Positions 1-7,952 of a DNA stretch of 64,000 nt are shown here, piece after piece (within the stretch, counting starts at the first letter, position 1; every line of letters begins with the position of its first letter). Under the pieces are notes generated by a model that saw only the letters and a program-made list of their open reading frames with translations, made no database searches and was not told where the DNA came from. Where the stretch lies: NCBI RefSeq assembly GCF_009650605.1, contig NZ_WAJT01000002.1, positions 248,001 to 312,000 of the forward strand, read 5' to 3'. The position numbers and the translations under genes were made by a program. The stretch is from Labrenzia sp. CE80. GTDB taxonomy: Bacteria; Pseudomonadota; Alphaproteobacteria; Rhizobiales; Stappiaceae.

Positions 1-1
1 C

Positions 2-118
2 GGTGAGGCCCACTTGCGCAGCTTTGTAAAACATCTGTCGGAATACGAAGCACAAGACAGCGCAGATCTGCTCAAGCGCGCGATCGACGCGGAGATGGGC
101 GAGACCCAACCTTCTTAG
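2..118 (+). CDS. 3' end of an unidentified protein
   Basis: An open frame enters from the left edge and stops at TAG 116-118, giving 38 C-terminal residues that are charged and probably helical, ending GETQPS. A symmetrical hairpin terminator follows about 80 bases downstream, which supports this being a real gene end. Too little of the protein is visible to name a family, and I do not recognise it. Confidence 0.55.
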   Translation, partial: GEAHLRSFVKHLSEYEAQDSADLLKRAIDAEMGETQPS

Positions 119-197
119 GTAGATGGTCTCAGAAAGTCGCCATGGCCACCGCTGGCAAGCCGATCCGCTCGTGATCGGACCTTTCCGTTCTGAATTG

Positions 198-227
198 AAA
201 AAAAGCCGGGCATTGTCCGGCTTTTTT
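198..227 (+). terminator. intrinsic terminator after the left-edge gene
   Basis: The stem AAAAAAGCCGG pairs with CCGGCTTTTTT around a short loop. The flanking A and T runs let it act in both directions, so it could also stop leftward transcription from the merR-type gene. Confidence 0.8.
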
Positions 228-470
228 GTTGGAGTGCTGCGGTGAAAACTAGAACTTGCTGGGGCTGCCCCAGGTCTCGCGGGCGTGTGATTTTTTCATT
301 CATCCAGAGCTCAACGATCTTTTGCCGTCCGCCACCGGCAGACATTGAATAACCAGGCCTCCGCGACCGATGTCAATTGCCGTGCCAGCCTCCAGCCGCA
401 GCAGCTGCCTGGTGAGGCGTGTTGCTGGAGTTCATTCTGGAAGAGGCCTGAACGACGGCAGGGCGTTTGC
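228..470. other. spacer with no gene seen
   Basis: This stretch lies between the left-edge terminator and the stop codon of the MerR-type gene. Open frames crossing it on either strand have poor composition and no recognisable family, and I see no further structured element. Confidence 0.5.
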
Positions 471-890
471 TCAATGCTCTCCCTTGCACTGATCATGATC
501 GCCGAAAGCCTTCAGGACGTCGCAGTCGGCGATCGTGTGGTCGCCGCTGCAACTGTTGGCAATGCGTTCAAGTTCCGCCTCCAGTCGGCGCAGCTGGGAA
601 ATCCGGTCGCGCACCGACAGGAGCTGGTCTCGCGCAATTCTGTCGGCCTGGTCGCAAGGCTGATCCGGATGGCCGCTAAGGTCCAGAAGCTCGCGTATGG
701 CGCTCATGGGCAAACCGAGATCTCGGCCATGTTTGATAAAACGCAGCCTTTTGAGATCTTTCTCGCCGAAACGGCGCTGGTTGCCGTCGGTGCGAAGGGG
801 GGCGGAAATCAGGCCTTCCTGCTCGTAGTAGCGAATGGTGGTGACCTTCACGCCGGTTTGCCGGGACAAATCTCCGATAGAAAAAGTCAT
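471..890 (-). CDS. MerR family heavy-metal-responsive regulator
   Basis: This is a 139-residue transcription factor with an N-terminal winged helix-turn-helix (residues 1-40, including TTIRYYE and GNQRRF), a long dimerisation helix, and a C-terminal metal loop. Cys79, Cys114 and Cys123 sit in the pattern seen in ZntR/CadR/PbrR-type sensors (CSGDHTIADC), with a further Cys135. That points to Zn, Cd or Pb sensing rather than an organic ligand. The start at 890 is preferred to an upstream ATG because AGAGG precedes it and homology begins at MTFSIGDL. It is divergent from a metal transporter and shares its 80-bp control region. The exact metal is an inference. Confidence 0.88.
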   Translation of the reverse strand: MTFSIGDLSRQTGVKVTTIRYYEQEGLISAPLRTDGNQRRFGEKDLKRLRFIKHGRDLGLPMSAIRELLDLSGHPDQPCDQADRIARDQLLSVRDRISQLRRLEAELERIANSCSGDHTIADCDVLKAFGDHDQCKGEH

Positions 891-898
891 GCTGCCTC

Positions 899-929
899 TT
901 GAACCTCCAGTCACTAGAGGAAGTACATA
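899..929 (+). promoter_or_regulatory. MerR-type promoter with operator dyad
   Basis: A -35 element TTGAAC (899-904) is separated by exactly 19 bp from TACATA (924-929). Between them lies the dyad CCTCCAGTCACTAGAGG (904-920), palindromic apart from one pair and the centre. An over-long spacer holding the operator is the hallmark of MerR-activated promoters, where the metal-bound regulator untwists the DNA. It reads toward the CDF-like gene and lies 14 bp from the merR-type start, so autorepression is likely. Confidence 0.82.
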
Positions 930-970
930 AGGTATCGAAGCCGCAATTTCGAGATCTTGAGGAGAACCTG

Positions 971-1618
971 ATGGGGTCCTGCTGTGACCATAAGGCGACG
1001 TTCGACGGCCTGTCGACGGACTACAAGCGCCGCCTCTGGATTGTGATCGCCCTGAACGGGGGCATGTTTGTGGTGGAGATGATCGCCGGCCATGCCGCCG
1101 GGTCGAAGGCCTTGCAGGCCGATGCGCTCGATTTTTTCGGCGATGCCGTCACCTATGGCATTTCGCTGGCGGTCATCGGCGCATCCTTGAAGGTCCGGGC
1201 TACGGCAGCTCTCGCCAAGGGCTTCAGCCTTTTGCTCATGGGGCTGTGGGTCGCCGGATCGACGCTCTACCAGCTGCTCGTCCTCGGCGTGCCCGAAGCA
1301 GGTGTGATGGGCGCGGTCGGGTTTTTGGCTCTGGCGGCCAACATCGCCAGCGTGCTGCTGTTGATGAAATACAAGGATGGCGATGCCAATGTCCGCTCCG
1401 TCTGGCTCTGCTCTCGAAACGATGCCATCGGAAATGTCGCGGTGATGCTGGCAGCCCTCGCGGTCTGGGCGACCTCGACCGCATGGCCTGACTTGATCGT
1501 CGCAGCGCTCATGGCAATGTTGTTCGTCAGCTCGGCCGCGCAGATATTGCGTCAGGGACTGAGCGAGTACCGGCATGATGGCCAGACTGATCGCGTGAAG
1601 CCCGAACCAGCGCCTTGA
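971..1618 (+). CDS. short CDF-like cation efflux transporter
   Basis: This is a 215-residue membrane protein with about six hydrophobic segments, resembling the transmembrane half of cation diffusion facilitators. The first metal-site motif reads ADALDFFGDA, giving Asp54/Asp58 in place of the common His/Asp pair. The second reads CSRNDAIGN, giving Cys147/Asp151. The N-terminus carries a CCDH motif (residues 4-7). The cytoplasmic C-terminal domain of full-length CDF proteins (about 300 residues) is missing. The ATG at 971 is chosen because GAGGAG lies just upstream. Context with the MerR-type sensor suggests metal detoxification; Cd/Zn-type substrate is inferred. Confidence 0.82.
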   Translation: MGSCCDHKATFDGLSTDYKRRLWIVIALNGGMFVVEMIAGHAAGSKALQADALDFFGDAVTYGISLAVIGASLKVRATAALAKGFSLLLMGLWVAGSTLYQLLVLGVPEAGVMGAVGFLALAANIASVLLLMKYKDGDANVRSVWLCSRNDAIGNVAVMLAALAVWATSTAWPDLIVAALMAMLFVSSAAQILRQGLSEYRHDGQTDRVKPEPAP

Positions 1619-1680
1619 ATATAGCTCAGCATAAGCAAGCAAATCCGTAGCGAACAGGCCCGAACCACGCAGGCGTTCCG

Positions 1681-1905
1681 CTACTTGGCGGCGTCGCTCT
1701 TCAGCTTCGGAATGACCGTGATGTTGCTTGTGACCTCCATCGGCAGATCGTTGGTCGCAATGGCAACCTCCGGCACTTCGGTCGTCTGGGCAACGGTCAT
1801 TTTAGTCTTGGCTTTGGCGGATTTCGACCACTCACAGGCAAGCGCCGGAGACACGGCGAATGCGGTAAGGGCGAGAGCTGCAACACTTGTTCTAAGGCCA
1901 CGCAT
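1681..1905 (-). CDS. small exported hypothetical protein
   Basis: This is a 74-residue protein with a clear Sec signal peptide (MRGLRTSVAALALTAFAV, cleavage near ALA-CE). The mature part of about 50 residues is rich in Thr, Val and Lys. A strong GGAGG ribosome site precedes the ATG. It is probably a periplasmic protein. It contains one cysteine, at the predicted cleavage point, but there is no clear lipobox. I do not recognise the family. Confidence 0.65.
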   Translation of the reverse strand: MRGLRTSVAALALTAFAVSPALACEWSKSAKAKTKMTVAQTTEVPEVAIATNDLPMEVTSNITVIPKLKSDAAK

Positions 1906-1980
1906 GGGTCACCTCCATCGAGTGAGCACCGCACACCATAGTGCGGCTAACGCAAGGTTAGGCGAAACGCTGAAAAGTGC

Positions 1981-2011
1981 AAGGGGAAGACGGTTCGCGG
2001 TCTTCCCCCTT
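1981..2011 (-). terminator. probable terminator of the flavin oxidoreductase gene
   Basis: The arms AAGGGGAAGAC and GTCTTCCCCCTT form a strong hairpin ten bases past the stop codon of the leftward gene. A short T-rich stretch follows on the minus strand. Confidence 0.55.
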
Positions 2012-2020
2012 GAAGGAGGC

Positions 2021-3226
2021 CTACTGAAAATGCTTCAGCCAGGTGGTCGTGCGCTCCTGGTCCCGCTGGTCGTAAGACCGCAACGCCTCGTCCAGATCCC
2101 CGCCTTCAGAGATGGCTTCATCATTTGCGATCTGGGTCAAACGCATTGTGTACCAGGCTGTTACGCCGCCTTCGGGCGGATTTGAGAACCGCGGAAATTG
2201 AGGATCCCGCGCCTTGTCGCCCTTCCAGATATTCGGCAAGTCTGGATCGACAACCAAGGCGCGGGCCAGGCCGACAACATCGACCGTTCCGCTCGAAACA
2301 GCTTCCTCAGCCTGCGCGAGGGTTTTGAAACCGCCCGTGAGCATCAGTGGCTTGGTGGTTTCCTTGCGGGCTGCGCGCGCAAACTCGATAAAGTACGGCC
2401 CTTTGCCGCCACTGTCGGAGGCGGACTTTGCACCAGGAAAATAGGTTCCGCCGCTGATGTCGATCAGGTCGATGCTGGTCTTCTCGAGGGCCTTGACGAC
2501 GGCCAGGGCATCTGCCTCCTGAAATCCACCCTCCAGCTGGTCCGAGGAGTTGAGCTTTACAGCGACCGGAAAATCAGGTCCGACGGCAGTTCGGACGGCC
2601 TCGATACACTCCAGCAGAAGCTTCATGCGGTGAGAGACGGCACCACCATAGTCATCCGTTCGCCGGTTGAAGAGCGGCGACAGAAACTGACTCAGCAGGA
2701 ATCCATGAGCGGCATGGATCTGAACGCCGCCGAAATTCGCCTTCTGAGCCAGACGCGCAGTCGCAGCATATTGCGCTGGCAAAGCCGTGATTTCGTTCAA
2801 TGTCAGTTCGGCGCAGGTGAGACCGGGCAGGTCCAGACTGCTCGGCCCCTTTGGCTGACTGATTGGCGGATAGGCCATGGCGCCGGCCTGGCCCAGTTGT
2901 GGCCAGAGCTGCATCCCGTCGCCTGCGCCGTGCTCTGCAAACTCGGCAAATCGTTCAAGCTTGGAGTTGCTGTCGAGAACAAGATTTCCTGGTTTTTCGG
3001 CAAAGCCAGGATCGATTTGAACCTCACCGATCATGGATAGTCCGACGCCACCTTCTGCCCAGCGTTTATAGAGCCGCGCCTGGGCACTGGTCGGATGTCC
3101 GGTTCCGTCGCCGAGGGAATCCGACATGGCGGACTTTGCAATCCGGTTCTTCAAATTCAGGCCGCAGGGCAGCGTCAAAGGATCAAAAAGCGGATTATGG
3201 CGACAGCCATCTGCTGGATTGCTCAA
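2021..3226 (-). CDS. NADH:flavin oxidoreductase (Old Yellow Enzyme family)
   Basis: This is a 401-residue TIM-barrel flavoprotein. The N-terminal strand reads LFDPLTLPCGL followed by LKNRIAKSAM. The central motif HAAHGFLLSQFLSP with NRRTDDYGG is diagnostic of the OYE / 2,4-dienoyl-CoA reductase-like family, and MLTGGFKT near residue 300 belongs to the FMN phosphate site. It would reduce activated C=C bonds using NAD(P)H; the natural substrate is not visible. There is no C-terminal NADPH/FeS extension, so it is the short OYE type. The best start is an unusual TTG at 3226, because a stop codon lies just upstream in frame and no ATG or GTG is available before the conserved region. Confidence 0.88.
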   Translation of the reverse strand: MSNPADGCRHNPLFDPLTLPCGLNLKNRIAKSAMSDSLGDGTGHPTSAQARLYKRWAEGGVGLSMIGEVQIDPGFAEKPGNLVLDSNSKLERFAEFAEHGAGDGMQLWPQLGQAGAMAYPPISQPKGPSSLDLPGLTCAELTLNEITALPAQYAATARLAQKANFGGVQIHAAHGFLLSQFLSPLFNRRTDDYGGAVSHRMKLLLECIEAVRTAVGPDFPVAVKLNSSDQLEGGFQEADALAVVKALEKTSIDLIDISGGTYFPGAKSASDSGGKGPYFIEFARAARKETTKPLMLTGGFKTLAQAEEAVSSGTVDVVGLARALVVDPDLPNIWKGDKARDPQFPRFSNPPEGGVTAWYTMRLTQIANDEAISEGGDLDEALRSYDQRDQERTTTWLKHFQ

Positions 3227-3413
3227 AAGTCACGATTCCCCAATGGTTCGGCAAGATAGCTTGAAAAGGCACTCTGGTTGATCCGGCACGCTAGCAAGCG
3301 TGACGCTTTTCCGTCTTCCATGCGAGGCTGGCTGCGACATCAGGCAAAGTCAATTGCGACCAGCAGGGGCTGAGGCGCAGATCAGGCAGGTGGTTGTCGC
3401 AAGAAGACGGTAT

Positions 3414-3824
3414 TCAGAGCGGCTTTAAGGAATATGACTTGAGCCGCTCAGGCTGGGAACCGTCATTCGTGATGTTGGTGACGAAAGCGTCGAGGTTCTC
3501 GCCGATCTTCCGGACATCAATGATCTTGCTGCTGAGAAAGCCGATGAGCAGAACCCGGAGCCCGCCACCATCGCGAAGCTCTGCCTTGGTCCAGCCCCAC
3601 TTGCAATCGCGGGGTGTGCATTTCGTGAAGGCCCGAATGCGCGCAAACACTTGGTCATCCTGGCATTTCGTCTCGATTTCGAGCCGGATCAGTTCTTTGG
3701 GCGCAGCGTCGGGATTGACCCAGATGCCATGTTCCGGCAACGGGCAATAGATCCTCGCTTCGACGGGAGCGTCGAACAGGAAGAAGGCGGAAATGAAGGG
3801 CAGAAGAACAGCCAGCAAGCGCAC
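3414..3824 (-). CDS. exported conserved hypothetical protein
   Basis: This is a 136-residue protein starting at GTG with AAGGAG upstream. A signal peptide (about residues 1-23, ending PVEA) is followed by a compact domain with four cysteines (YCPLP, TKCQ, TKCTPRDCKWGW) that could form two disulfides. It is likely periplasmic. No enzyme motif is visible and I cannot name a family. It is monocistronic, with 187 bp on one side and about 180 bp on the other. Confidence 0.6.
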   Translation of the reverse strand: MRLLAVLLPFISAFFLFDAPVEARIYCPLPEHGIWVNPDAAPKELIRLEIETKCQDDQVFARIRAFTKCTPRDCKWGWTKAELRDGGGLRVLLIGFLSSKIIDVRKIGENLDAFVTNITNDGSQPERLKSYSLKPL

Positions 3825-4002
3825 GATCGCATCTCCTTGGCGGAGAGCCTGTTCTCAAAGCGTTAGGGAAACGTTAACGCCTGAACGGTGCTGCTAGAGT
3901 GATGCTGCTAGGGGAGGGGGCGACCGGTTCCACGAAGGCATTTGCCTCTAGCGTGGAACCCGATCGAATGTCTCGCAACAGGCGTAGGCCTGTCGGGGCA
4001 CC

Positions 4003-4230
4003 TTAGCGCTTGGCGCGTGCGCCGGGAGCCAAACCTTCGCGCTGAGCGAGCTTGCGCGCAGCCTTGCGGGCGCGGCGGACAGCTTCGCCCTTTTCGCGGG
4101 CACGCTTTTCGGATGGCTTTTCGTAGGCACGGCGTGTCTTCATTTCACGGAAGACGCCTTCACGCTGTAGCTTCTTCTTCAGAACGCGAAGGGCTTGGTC
4201 GACATTGTTGTCTCGTACGAGGACTTGCAA
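4003..4230 (-). CDS. rpsU: 30S ribosomal protein S21
   Basis: This is a 75-residue, very basic protein starting LQVLVRDNNVDQALRVLKKK and containing YEKPSEKRAREKGEAVRRAR, the signature of bS21. It binds the platform of the 30S subunit near the anti-Shine-Dalgarno and aids initiation. The start is taken as TTG at 4230: AGGAG sits 6 bases upstream and S21 normally begins with this strand. An in-frame ATG 33 bases upstream would add residues foreign to the family. Confidence 0.93.
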   Translation of the reverse strand: MQVLVRDNNVDQALRVLKKKLQREGVFREMKTRRAYEKPSEKRAREKGEAVRRARKAARKLAQREGLAPGARAKR

Positions 4231-4375
4231 GTTGTCTCCTTTGTCTGTTCTTGGCCGCTCCATGAAAATGGCAAAGGGGCCATAGCAGAGGCAGCAGATT
4301 TGGGCACGGCGCGCGAAGGGCGTGCCAGGGAAGGCGCGACCCTATCAACATTTTCGCAGAATGCACCCCCCCAAA

Positions 4376-4407
4376 GCGCAGAAAAGGCGCCCTCTGTGCG
4401 TTTTTTT
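4376..4407 (+). terminator. rightward intrinsic terminator without an upstream gene
   Basis: GCGCAGA (4376-4382) pairs with TCTGTGC (4393-4399) and is followed by G and a run of seven T on the plus strand. No plus-strand gene lies upstream; both flanking genes are leftward. It may end a small RNA. Confidence 0.5.
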
Positions 4408-4421
4408 GCCCGGCTTTGCAT

Positions 4422-5393
4422 CTATCTGCGAGGGTGGGCCTTGTCGTAGGCTTCAAGCAGGCGCGTTGCGTCGATTTCCGTATAGATTTGGGTGCTTGAA
4501 AGGCTGGCGTGGCCCAGAAGCTCTTGGATCGTGCGAAGATCGCCGCCGCCTGCAAGCAGGTGGGTTGCGAAGGAATGGCGAAGAGCATGCGGGGTGGCGC
4601 TGTCCGGCAGGCCGAGAACGCCACGGAGCTTTTCCATTGCCAGTTGGACGGCGCGCGGATTGAGCGGTCCGCCACGCACGCCGCGAAACAGCGGACTGTT
4701 TGCGGTGACGGCGTGAGGACAGAGCTTTAGATAGGCCTCGATCGACTCGGTCACGACTGGCAGGATCGGCACGATCCTTTCCTTGCCGCCCTTGCCAATG
4801 ATCCGCATGCTCTTGGCGCCTTTCTTCGGCGCTGTGCGGCCGGTCAGGGACAGGGCTTCGCTGATGCGCAGGCCGCAGCCGTATAGGAGTGTCAGCACTG
4901 CCGCGTTGCGCGCTTCGACCCAGGCTTCGGTTTCCATGGCCAAGTCGCCACTAGTGACGTCAACCGCATCGCGCACCGCGACCGGCTTGGGCAGAGAGCG
5001 GGCCTGGCGCGGTGGACGAATTGCATCTGAGGCAGCCGCGTTTACTTCGCCGCGCTTTTCCAGAAACTTGAGAAAAGACCGGATACCGGCCATTCCGCGC
5101 GCTAGAGACCGGCTTTGAGCACCATCGCGCCGACGCCGGGCCATGAACCCCCTGAAATCGGAAGGCTTCAGATCTCGCAGATCGGCCAGGCCGGGTGGCC
5201 CGCCTAGGTGGCCGGCTAGAAACTGTAAGAATTGGCGCACATCTCGCTCATATGCGATCAGCGTTTTGTCGGCGAGACGGCGCTCGTCCGACAGGTGATC
5301 AAGCCAGCGGTTGAACCGGTCTTTAAGATCAGGACGAGCCATCGTCAGAAGTGCGTTAGCGCAGTCACTTGCGGGGAAGGTGGATGAAGGCAT
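4422..5393 (-). CDS. xerC: tyrosine recombinase XerC
   Basis: This is a 323-residue site-specific recombinase. An N-terminal SAM-like core-binding domain (about 20-115) precedes the catalytic domain with all active residues present: Arg176 (GLRISEA), Lys201/Lys204 region (GKGGKER), His269-Arg272 (HALRH), His295 (LLGHASL) and nucleophile Tyr304 (TQIYTEI). With XerD it resolves chromosome dimers at dif at the division site. Length and the chromosomal setting with priA and atp genes, as in related rhizobial genomes, favour XerC over a phage integrase. An internal ATG at 5342 would remove part of the first helix. Confidence 0.9.
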   Translation of the reverse strand: MPSSTFPASDCANALLTMARPDLKDRFNRWLDHLSDERRLADKTLIAYERDVRQFLQFLAGHLGGPPGLADLRDLKPSDFRGFMARRRRDGAQSRSLARGMAGIRSFLKFLEKRGEVNAAASDAIRPPRQARSLPKPVAVRDAVDVTSGDLAMETEAWVEARNAAVLTLLYGCGLRISEALSLTGRTAPKKGAKSMRIIGKGGKERIVPILPVVTESIEAYLKLCPHAVTANSPLFRGVRGGPLNPRAVQLAMEKLRGVLGLPDSATPHALRHSFATHLLAGGGDLRTIQELLGHASLSSTQIYTEIDATRLLEAYDKAHPRR

Positions 5394-5433
5394 AAGCAGA
5401 GCCTAGCCTTCATCTCGAAGTTTTCAGTTAACG

Positions 5434-6753
5434 TCAGCGAGTTGTGCCCTGGTCCTTGGTGACCGGTCTTTGACGCTCACTGTCCCAACGCCAGTCCGGA
5501 TCGGCAAAACAGGTGATGCTGCCGTGGTAGCGAAGTCGTGCACCGCAGCTCTTCCAGTCAAGCTGACCATTCAGAAGTTGGCGACCGACTTCAGTCAGGT
5601 TGAACTCTGTTTTTCCCCAGCCTTCTGGCGTCAAGTCGAGCATCTGGCTTTCCAGTGCCGGCTTCTCGGCGTCCCTAAGCCGAAGCAATGTGCCCAGGAA
5701 CATCAAATCACCATGGTAGGGCAGGGGATCTATCTTTCGCATGAAGGTGCTGAAGACCTTTCTCCAGGCCAACGGTCCGTTGTTCAGGATTTGCAAACAG
5801 AGGCCTTCGGTAAATGAAAGGCCGGTATGAAGATCTGGCAGCTCCGCCAAATAGCGTGAAAGTGCACCGGCCAGAAACGGCAGGCTGTCGAGCGATTGCT
5901 GCGAAAGTGCGTGCAGCGCGCAAGGGTCCTTGGTGAGAAATGCAGCGGATGTTGATGCGGCAAGATCGTAGGCAGCTTCTGCAACAGGCTGCCGTCCAGA
6001 GTACAAATGGCGGATGGCCGCTGGTGACAGTTGGCCGATGCCGATGAATTTTGAAATGCCCGGAAACCTGTCGAGGCTGACAAGCTCGACTTTGCGTTTG
6101 TCGGCGCCAGTCTTGCGGAATTGATTCAAGATCTTGATCAGCAATAGTTGGTCATAAGGATCATGCTCGAACCACAGGACAATCCTTGCGTAGTCTCCGG
6201 CGGCGGCTAGACGCGCTTCGGTCGCCAAGAGGTCTACAAGTGTCTTGCTTTCGTCCTCTCCGGGGTACTCATCGGCAATGAACCGAGCGCGGGCGGCGAG
6301 GGCATCTGGCCCATCCGAAATCGGTCCTTGGCAAACCGGATCAGGAACCATCAGGAAATCACCCGAAAAACCCGCGCGCTGTAGTGCTTGCTCGATGTCA
6401 TTTCCACATCTGATGTGGAGCGTTTGCAAATCGCTATCGGGAGCTGGTCCTTCATGCTCGATCGCTCGGCCTGCAGCTTCCATATTCACGACATGGGATT
6501 TGAGAGCGGGCCAGCTGGAAAGGCCGGCTTCCCTTGCGATGACAAATTGCGCATCAGCGAGTTTAAGTTTTTTGGTCTCTAGTGATTTGGCTCTGGGATG
6601 ATTTGCGGCAAGGCGGGTCAAAGCCTCGTTATCGCCGGTCCGAACGTCATCGCGCAGCGCTTTCGCAAGGCGTCTTTGACGATCGAGATTGAGGGAAAGA
6701 TCGGTTTCGCTGAACAGCGGAAATTGCGCCGAATACGGCGTTTCATCAGTCAT
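5434..6753 (-). CDS. DUF1835 domain protein with ankyrin-like N-terminus
   Basis: This is a 439-residue protein. Residues about 15-90 (ALTRLAANHPRAK, LADAQFVIAREAGLSSWPAL) resemble the short helical segment found in ankyrin-repeat-linked proteins. Residues about 100-230 (LHIRCGNDIEQAL, VLWFEHDPYDQLLLI) match the DUF1835 pattern, and the rest resembles its partner domain with GSITCF near the end. Function is unknown. The ATG at 6753 is chosen because the longer reading would run through the neighbouring terminator; its ribosome site is weak. It lies between xerC and the transaldolase gene on the same strand. Confidence 0.75.
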   Translation of the reverse strand: MTDETPYSAQFPLFSETDLSLNLDRQRRLAKALRDDVRTGDNEALTRLAANHPRAKSLETKKLKLADAQFVIAREAGLSSWPALKSHVVNMEAAGRAIEHEGPAPDSDLQTLHIRCGNDIEQALQRAGFSGDFLMVPDPVCQGPISDGPDALAARARFIADEYPGEDESKTLVDLLATEARLAAAGDYARIVLWFEHDPYDQLLLIKILNQFRKTGADKRKVELVSLDRFPGISKFIGIGQLSPAAIRHLYSGRQPVAEAAYDLAASTSAAFLTKDPCALHALSQQSLDSLPFLAGALSRYLAELPDLHTGLSFTEGLCLQILNNGPLAWRKVFSTFMRKIDPLPYHGDLMFLGTLLRLRDAEKPALESQMLDLTPEGWGKTEFNLTEVGRQLLNGQLDWKSCGARLRYHGSITCFADPDWRWDSERQRPVTKDQGTTR

Positions 6754-6957
6754 GGTGACCCCCGGGCTCGGTTGTCGTCCAGTGTCCGCCTCTCCGGAAC
6801 GAGCGGGAATCGAATGATGAAAGCGCTTATGCGCTCGTGGATGTCGGCGTGGGAGGCCTTTCCGCGGACCGGGGGCCTCGCCGAAGGCCCGAAGCAGACG
6901 ATAGATCGGTCTGAACGGCGATACAAGCTCTGGTTTGGGGGGCTCAAACAAAAAAAC

Positions 6958-6983
6958 GGCCCGACAAATGCCGGGCCGTTGGT
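6958..6983 (-). terminator. terminator of the transaldolase gene
   Basis: AACGGCCCG and CGGGCCGTT form a hairpin with a T-rich tail on the minus strand (the A run at 6950-6957 on plus). It sits about 20 bases after the stop codon of the leftward gene. Confidence 0.8.
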
Positions 6984-7002
6984 ATCGTATGCGAGAGGGG
7001 CT

Positions 7003-7656
7003 TTAGACGATCTTCTGACCGGTCTTCGCCCAATCGGCGAGGAAGGCTTCAAGGCCCTTGTCGGTCAGCGGATGCTTGACCAGGCCCTTGAGCGTTGCCG
7101 GTGGAACCGTCGCCACGTCGGCACCGATCAATGCACATTCCTTCACGTGATTCGCCGTGCGGATGGAGGCGGCGAGGATTTCAGTGTCGAAGCCGTAGTT
7201 GTCGAAGATCACGCGGATTTCGCGGATCAGCTCCATGCCGTCGACGTTGATGTCGTCCAAACGGCCAATGAACGGCGAGACGTAAGTGGCGCCGGCCTTG
7301 GCGGCCAGAAGCGCCTGGTTTGCGGAGAAGCAAAGGGTCACATTTGTCTTGTGGCCCTTTTCCGTCAGCGCCTTACAGGCCTTGAGGCCTTCAAGGGTAA
7401 GCGGCAGCTTGATGACGACATTGTCAGCGATCTTCACCAGTTCGGCGGCTTCACTCATCATGCCGTCATAGTCGGTTGCAGCCACCTCTGCGGAGACATC
7501 ACCATCAGTGATCTTGCAGATCTCGGCGATGACTTCCTTGAAATCGCGGCCGGATTTGGCGATCAGCGACGGGTTGGTGGTCACGCCGTCAAGCAGGCCG
7601 GTGGCGGCCAGTTCCTGGATCTCGGCGGTCTCTGCGGTGTCGACGAAAAACTTCAT
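7003..7656 (-). CDS. tal: transaldolase / fructose-6-phosphate aldolase family protein
   Basis: This is a 217-residue single-domain barrel of the short transaldolase (TalC/FSA) subfamily. MKFFVDTA, the motif GVTTNPSLI near residue 25 and VVIKLPLT with Schiff-base Lys83 are present. It would transfer a dihydroxyacetone unit between sugar phosphates in the non-oxidative pentose phosphate pathway, or act as an F6P aldolase; the sequence alone does not decide between them. Its position next to priA is shared with related alphaproteobacteria. It is transcribed away from priA. Confidence 0.9.
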   Translation of the reverse strand: MKFFVDTAETAEIQELAATGLLDGVTTNPSLIAKSGRDFKEVIAEICKITDGDVSAEVAATDYDGMMSEAAELVKIADNVVIKLPLTLEGLKACKALTEKGHKTNVTLCFSANQALLAAKAGATYVSPFIGRLDDINVDGMELIREIRVIFDNYGFDTEILAASIRTANHVKECALIGADVATVPPATLKGLVKHPLTDKGLEAFLADWAKTGQKIV

Positions 7657-7952
7657 GGGCTTGTGCTCCCTGGTGTGTGCCCGTTAAAGGCACGGGCCGC
7701 CGACCGTATTTGAATTGTTGAACCGGGCGGCGATTGAATCTCTGATCCCGGTCTCTTTACCGTAGGATGAGGTTCAGAAGAACCCCTGATTCGATTTGGT
7801 GGGATTCTTTTTGGGGTACGTACCTCATTTGGAGGTCGGCCACCCGGGAACTCGGCGGCTTCGTCGGACCGGGGCCGAGGAAGACCATTCTGTGCGACAC
7901 CGCAACCGGCATTGGAAAGAAGACGCGCGTGCTGTTTGAAGACGATCCGGCG

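Noticed and set aside
4422..5393. Tyrosine recombinase as evidence of an integrated mobile element
   Set aside because: No attachment-site repeats, phage genes or composition change surround it, and its length and neighbours fit the housekeeping XerC.
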